Assembly: GCF_004168205.1 (NCBI RefSeq)
Contig: NZ_RCYB01000060.1
Span: forward strand, 1 to 12,231
Source of the DNA: Catenibacterium sp. co_0103
GTDB lineage: Bacteria > Bacillota_I > Bacilli_A > Erysipelotrichales > Coprobacillaceae
Direction: 5' to 3'
Length of the DNA stretch: 12,231 nucleotides
The stretch's first letter is position 1; each line of letters begins with the position of its first letter. Positions 6,574 through 12,231 of this stretch are shown in pieces. The translations under genes were made by a program, and so were the position numbers. Below the pieces are notes generated by a model. It worked only from the letters and a program-made list of their open reading frames with translations. It searched no databases and had not been told where the DNA came from.

Positions 6574-7109
6574 TGGATGCAAATGTTGCAGAACGTTATG
6601 CTGAAAGCTTATATCAGTTAGCGTTAGAAGATCATGCGCTAGAAGATTATCTAGCAGACATGAAACTAGTTGATACAGTTTTAGAAAGTAATCCAGAATT
6701 TGAAAAATTCTTCTCTCATGTGCTTGTAGATGATGAAGCAAAGTGTGCATTACTTGATAAAGGTTTTGGCACTTCAGTAAATCATTATGTATTGAATTTT
6801 CTTAAACTGCTTGTAAAGAAAAGAAGAACAAGATACATTGCGCCTATTACAAAAAGCTTTATTAAGATGAGTAATAAGCATCTTGGTATCGAGGAAGGCG
6901 TTATCTTCACACCTTTCGCATTAAGCGATGAACAGGTTAAGACAATTGAAGAAGCGATTTCTCAGAAAGAAAACAAAACAATTACTTTAAGAACTGTTGA
7001 AGATAAGACACTTATTGGTGGTGTTAAGGTTCAGATTGAGAACCGTGTCTATGATGGCTCATTAAAGAACAAAGTCAGCAAGCTCAAGACTGAGCTGTTG
7101 AGAAAGTAG
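6573..7109 (+). CDS. atpH: ATP synthase F1 subunit delta
   Basis: Delta (the OSCP homologue) joins the top of the alpha-beta hexamer to subunit b. The 178-residue product begins with the helical-bundle motif AERYAESLYQLALED (6-20) and ends with the family signature around TLIGGVKVQIENRVYDGSLKNKVSKLKTELL (about 146-176): a strand-turn motif, then a D-x-S-x5-K-x2-L helix. The start lies in a TAATG junction with atpF and has no convincing ribosome site, which suggests coupled translation at a lower rate, as fits one copy per complex. The gene is intact. Confidence 0.95.
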   Translation: MDANVAERYAESLYQLALEDHALEDYLADMKLVDTVLESNPEFEKFFSHVLVDDEAKCALLDKGFGTSVNHYVLNFLKLLVKKRRTRYIAPITKSFIKMSNKHLGIEEGVIFTPFALSDEQVKTIEEAISQKENKTITLRTVEDKTLIGGVKVQIENRVYDGSLKNKVSKLKTELLRK

Positions 7110-7112
7110 GTG
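7108..7112 (+). promoter_or_regulatory. Ribosome site that favours the second GTG of atpA
   Basis: AGGTG at 7108-7112, followed by A, overlaps the atpH stop and lies 6 bases before GTG 7119. The first in-frame GTG (7110) is part of this site and has no ribosome site of its own. Confidence 0.65.
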
Positions 7113-7118
7113 ACGCAA

Positions 7119-11314
<4,196 letters not shown>

Positions 11315-11315
11315 G

Positions 11316-11344
11316 ATCCAGGGTTATTCCCTGGATTTTCTTTT
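11316..11344 (+). terminator. Intrinsic terminator of the atp operon
   Basis: ATCCAGGG (11316-11323) pairs perfectly with CCCTGGAT (11329-11336) around the loop TTATT, and a T-rich tail (TTTTCTTTT, 11336-11344) follows. It starts two bases after the atpC stop. This is the only strong terminator in the plus-strand train, so tsaC to atpC can be read as one transcription unit. Confidence 0.9.
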
Positions 11345-11353
11345 GGAGAAGTT

Positions 11354-11527
11354 ATGAAAAGTGATTATGTGAGAGTAAAAGATTATATACCTGATATATA
11401 TGTGGAACTACGTTATGCAACAGAACGTAATTTTACACATACTAAAGTATATGATTGGGATGAAGCGTATTTAAGAAGAGGAACTACACTTAAACTCAAG
11501 AAGGTACGTAAGAGCCAAATAATATAG
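11354..11527 (+). pseudogene. VanX/DdpX-like D-Ala-D-Ala dipeptidase, interrupted by IS66
   Basis: The ATG at 11354 follows GGAG (11345-11348). The first 51 codons read MKSDYVRVKDYIPDIYVELR (1-20), then YATERNFTHTKVYDWDEAYL and RRGTTLKLKKV. This matches the N-terminus of peptidase M15D proteins (VanX/DdpX type: YATxxNFTG with an ALR-like continuation), zinc enzymes that cleave D-Ala-D-Ala. At 11508 the IS66 end begins; six foreign codons follow before TAG at 11525-11527, giving a 57-residue stub. The zinc-binding residues of the family lie further downstream and are absent here. The rest of the gene should lie beyond the IS, outside the window. The start is 10 bases after the atp terminator tail, so expression may have relied on readthrough or a weak own promoter. 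Confidence 0.75.
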
Positions 11528-11569
11528 TGGATAGAAATAGACATCACCATATTAGATAATTAGAGTGTT

Positions 11570-11657
11570 TTTAGATACTAAATTTGCTATATATAGCGTT
11601 TTTAGCCACTAAATTTGCTATATATAGTGATTTTAGCACTAAATTCACTATATAGAG
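11570..11657 (+). repeat. Three-unit tandem repeat (31-bp period) with nested hairpins in the IS66 leader
   Basis: Units begin with TTTAG at 11570, 11601 and 11632. Each has TTTAG, 2-3 bases, CTAAATT, then an AT-rich palindrome (CTATATATAG in units 1 and 2; CTATATAG in unit 3). Hairpin A pairs CTATATATAGC (11587-11597) with GCTATATATAG (11617-11627), plus TTTAG/CTAAA inside. Hairpin B pairs TATATAGTGA (11621-11630) with TCACTATATA (11645-11654), plus TTTAG/CTAAA inside, with one T-T mismatch. A and B share 11621-11627 and exclude each other. B ends directly before GAGG (11655-11658) of tnpA. Confidence 0.85.
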
Positions 11658-11669
11658 GATGGTGAGATC

Positions 11670-11993
11670 ATGGATATTCAAAGCATTAATGATGATATCA
11701 AAACTAAGCAATGGATTGAAAGAATAAAGGAGTGCAGGGAAAGTGGACTTCCTGTTAGAAAATGGTGCAAGCAGAACAACATATGTGAGCAGACCTACTA
11801 CTGCTGGCTGAAGAAACTGCGAAAGATGGCAATCGAAACAGGTGCTGTACAAGCTCCATCATTTGTCTCCGTTGATCAGAGCACACTTGATAAACAGAAC
11901 ATAATCATTACTAAAGGAGATGTTCATATAGAATTTCCCTGTGATACAGATATTGGAACTGTAACGAACATCATAGATGCACTATTATGTTAG
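11670..11993 (+). CDS. tnpA: IS66-family accessory protein TnpA (OrfA)
   Basis: The 107-residue product has an N-terminal helix-turn-helix (about 12-52): KTKQWIERIKECRESGLPVR (11-30), KWCKQNNI and CEQTYYCWLKKLRK. The pattern SGLxVxxWCxxxxIxxxTYYxWLKKLR is typical of IS66 TnpA, a DNA-binding protein needed for transposition together with TnpB and TnpC. The C-terminal half (about 60-107) is a small, less conserved beta-rich part. Ribosome site candidates are GAGG (11655-11658, 11 bases before ATG) and GGTGAG (11661-11666, 3 bases), neither ideal. The end overlaps tnpB by 7 bases. No damage is visible. Confidence 0.92.
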   Translation: MDIQSINDDIKTKQWIERIKECRESGLPVRKWCKQNNICEQTYYCWLKKLRKMAIETGAVQAPSFVSVDQSTLDKQNIIITKGDVHIEFPCDTDIGTVTNIIDALLC

Positions 11994-12231
11994 GTGACAT
12001 CTCCAAGGCAGAGCACATCTATATAGCTGTTGGCTATACAGATATGAGGAAACAGGTTGATGGGCTTAGTGCACTGGTTACAACACAGTTTAGTTTAGAT
12101 CCCTTTTCAAATTCAGTATTCCTGTTCTGTGGTAGAAATTCGAGAGTGATTAAGGCACTGTACTGGGAGGGTGATGGCTTTGTACTTCTTTACAAGAGAC
12201 TGGAAGACGGCAGATTCAAATGGCCTAGAGA
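11987..12231 (+). CDS. tnpB: IS66-family TnpB (Orf2), N-terminal part (runs off window)
   Basis: ATG 11987 overlaps the tnpA stop (11991-11993); 81 full codons fit in the window. The sequence has the family marks IYIAVGYTDMRKQVDGLSAL (11-30) and VFLFCGRNSRVIKALYWEGD (44-63), followed by GFVLLYKRLEDGRFKWPR (64-81), diagnostic of IS66 Orf2 (TnpB). Its biochemical role is not settled; it is required for transposition of IS66 elements alongside tnpA and tnpC. Despite the shared name it is unrelated to the RNA-guided TnpB nucleases of IS200/IS605. The overlap suggests translational coupling. I judged the remaining part, normally about 30-40 residues, to lie beyond the window. Confidence 0.92.
   Translation, partial: MLGDISKAEHIYIAVGYTDMRKQVDGLSALVTTQFSLDPFSNSVFLFCGRNSRVIKALYWEGDGFVLLYKRLEDGRFKWPR

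Larger units (their letters stand above)
11508..12231 (+). mobile_element. IS66-family insertion sequence, left part (runs off window)
   Basis: The element begins at GTAAGAGCC (11508-11516), matching the GTAAG-type termini usual in the IS66 family, exactly where the dipeptidase reading stops making sense. The preceding 8 bases, GAAGGTAC (11500-11507), would be one copy of the expected 8-bp target duplication. It contains tnpA and the start of tnpB in the usual overlapping order; the large tnpC transposase gene and the right end are beyond the window. The 160-base leader before tnpA holds a hairpin-forming tandem repeat. Confidence 0.85.

Noticed and set aside
7110..7118. GTG at 7110 as the atpA start.
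   Set aside because: No ribosome site lies before it. GTG 7119 has AGGTGA at 6 bases and matches the family N-terminus length. The difference is only three residues, so this is a preference, not proof.
11538..11560. Promoter for IS66 tnpA (TAGACA ... GATAAT).
   Set aside because: The spacing is only 11 bases, too short for a sigma-70-type promoter.
11570..11657. CRISPR-like array from the regular 31-bp repeat.
   Set aside because: The units are contiguous with no unique spacers, there are only three, and no cas genes are present. It is a tandem repeat in an IS leader.
11571..11852. Minus-strand open frame across the IS66 leader and tnpA.
   Set aside because: It runs antisense to a clear TnpA and through the AT-rich repeat; its translation resembles no family and is hydrophobic by composition only.

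Overview
The window carries a low-GC Firmicutes chromosome segment. I place it tentatively near Erysipelotrichia/Coprobacillaceae-type gut bacteria, from codon bias, strong AGGAGG ribosome sites and gene order; this placement is inference. Its core is one long plus-strand gene train, about 1837 to 11314: a short TsaC/YrdC-type threonylcarbamoyl-AMP synthase, rpiB, glyA, upp, then a complete F1Fo ATP synthase operon in the order atpI-B-E-F-H-A-G-D-C. It matches the B. subtilis ywlC-ywlF-glyA-upp-atp neighbourhood without ywlD, ywlE and ywlG. Genes are tightly packed or overlapping. I see one good promoter in front (extended -10 at 1805-1813) and one clear intrinsic terminator behind (11316-11344).

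Left flank: the window opens inside an IS1595-family transposase gene on the minus strand (zinc-ribbon N-terminus only). Its element seems to have cut off the 5' end of a small DUF4177-like gene (408-704). That gene converges on a minus-strand membrane-anchored alpha/beta hydrolase (727-1647), and a perfect 14-bp inverted repeat between them contains both stop codons.

Right flank: just after the atp terminator, a VanX-like D-Ala-D-Ala dipeptidase gene (start 11354) is interrupted after about 51 codons by the left end of an IS66-family element (GTAAGAGCC at 11508). The element supplies tnpA (11670-11993) and the start of tnpB (11987 to the window end). Its leader holds a 31-bp-period tandem repeat that can form two mutually exclusive hairpins, with apparent covariation, ending right at the tnpA ribosome site.

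Functionally the train joins one-carbon metabolism (glyA), ribose-5-phosphate supply (rpiB), pyrimidine salvage (upp) and tRNA t6A synthesis (tsaC) to the ATP synthase. The c subunit has glutamates at both ion-site positions (E24 and E57) plus T58 and Y62. This resembles the two-carboxylate sodium-type rotor described for Fusobacterium nucleatum, so the coupling ion is a real question. I find no defence system, CRISPR array, tRNA or rRNA. Apart from the ion-site question and the IS66 leader, the window is a conventional housekeeping region bounded by insertion sequences.
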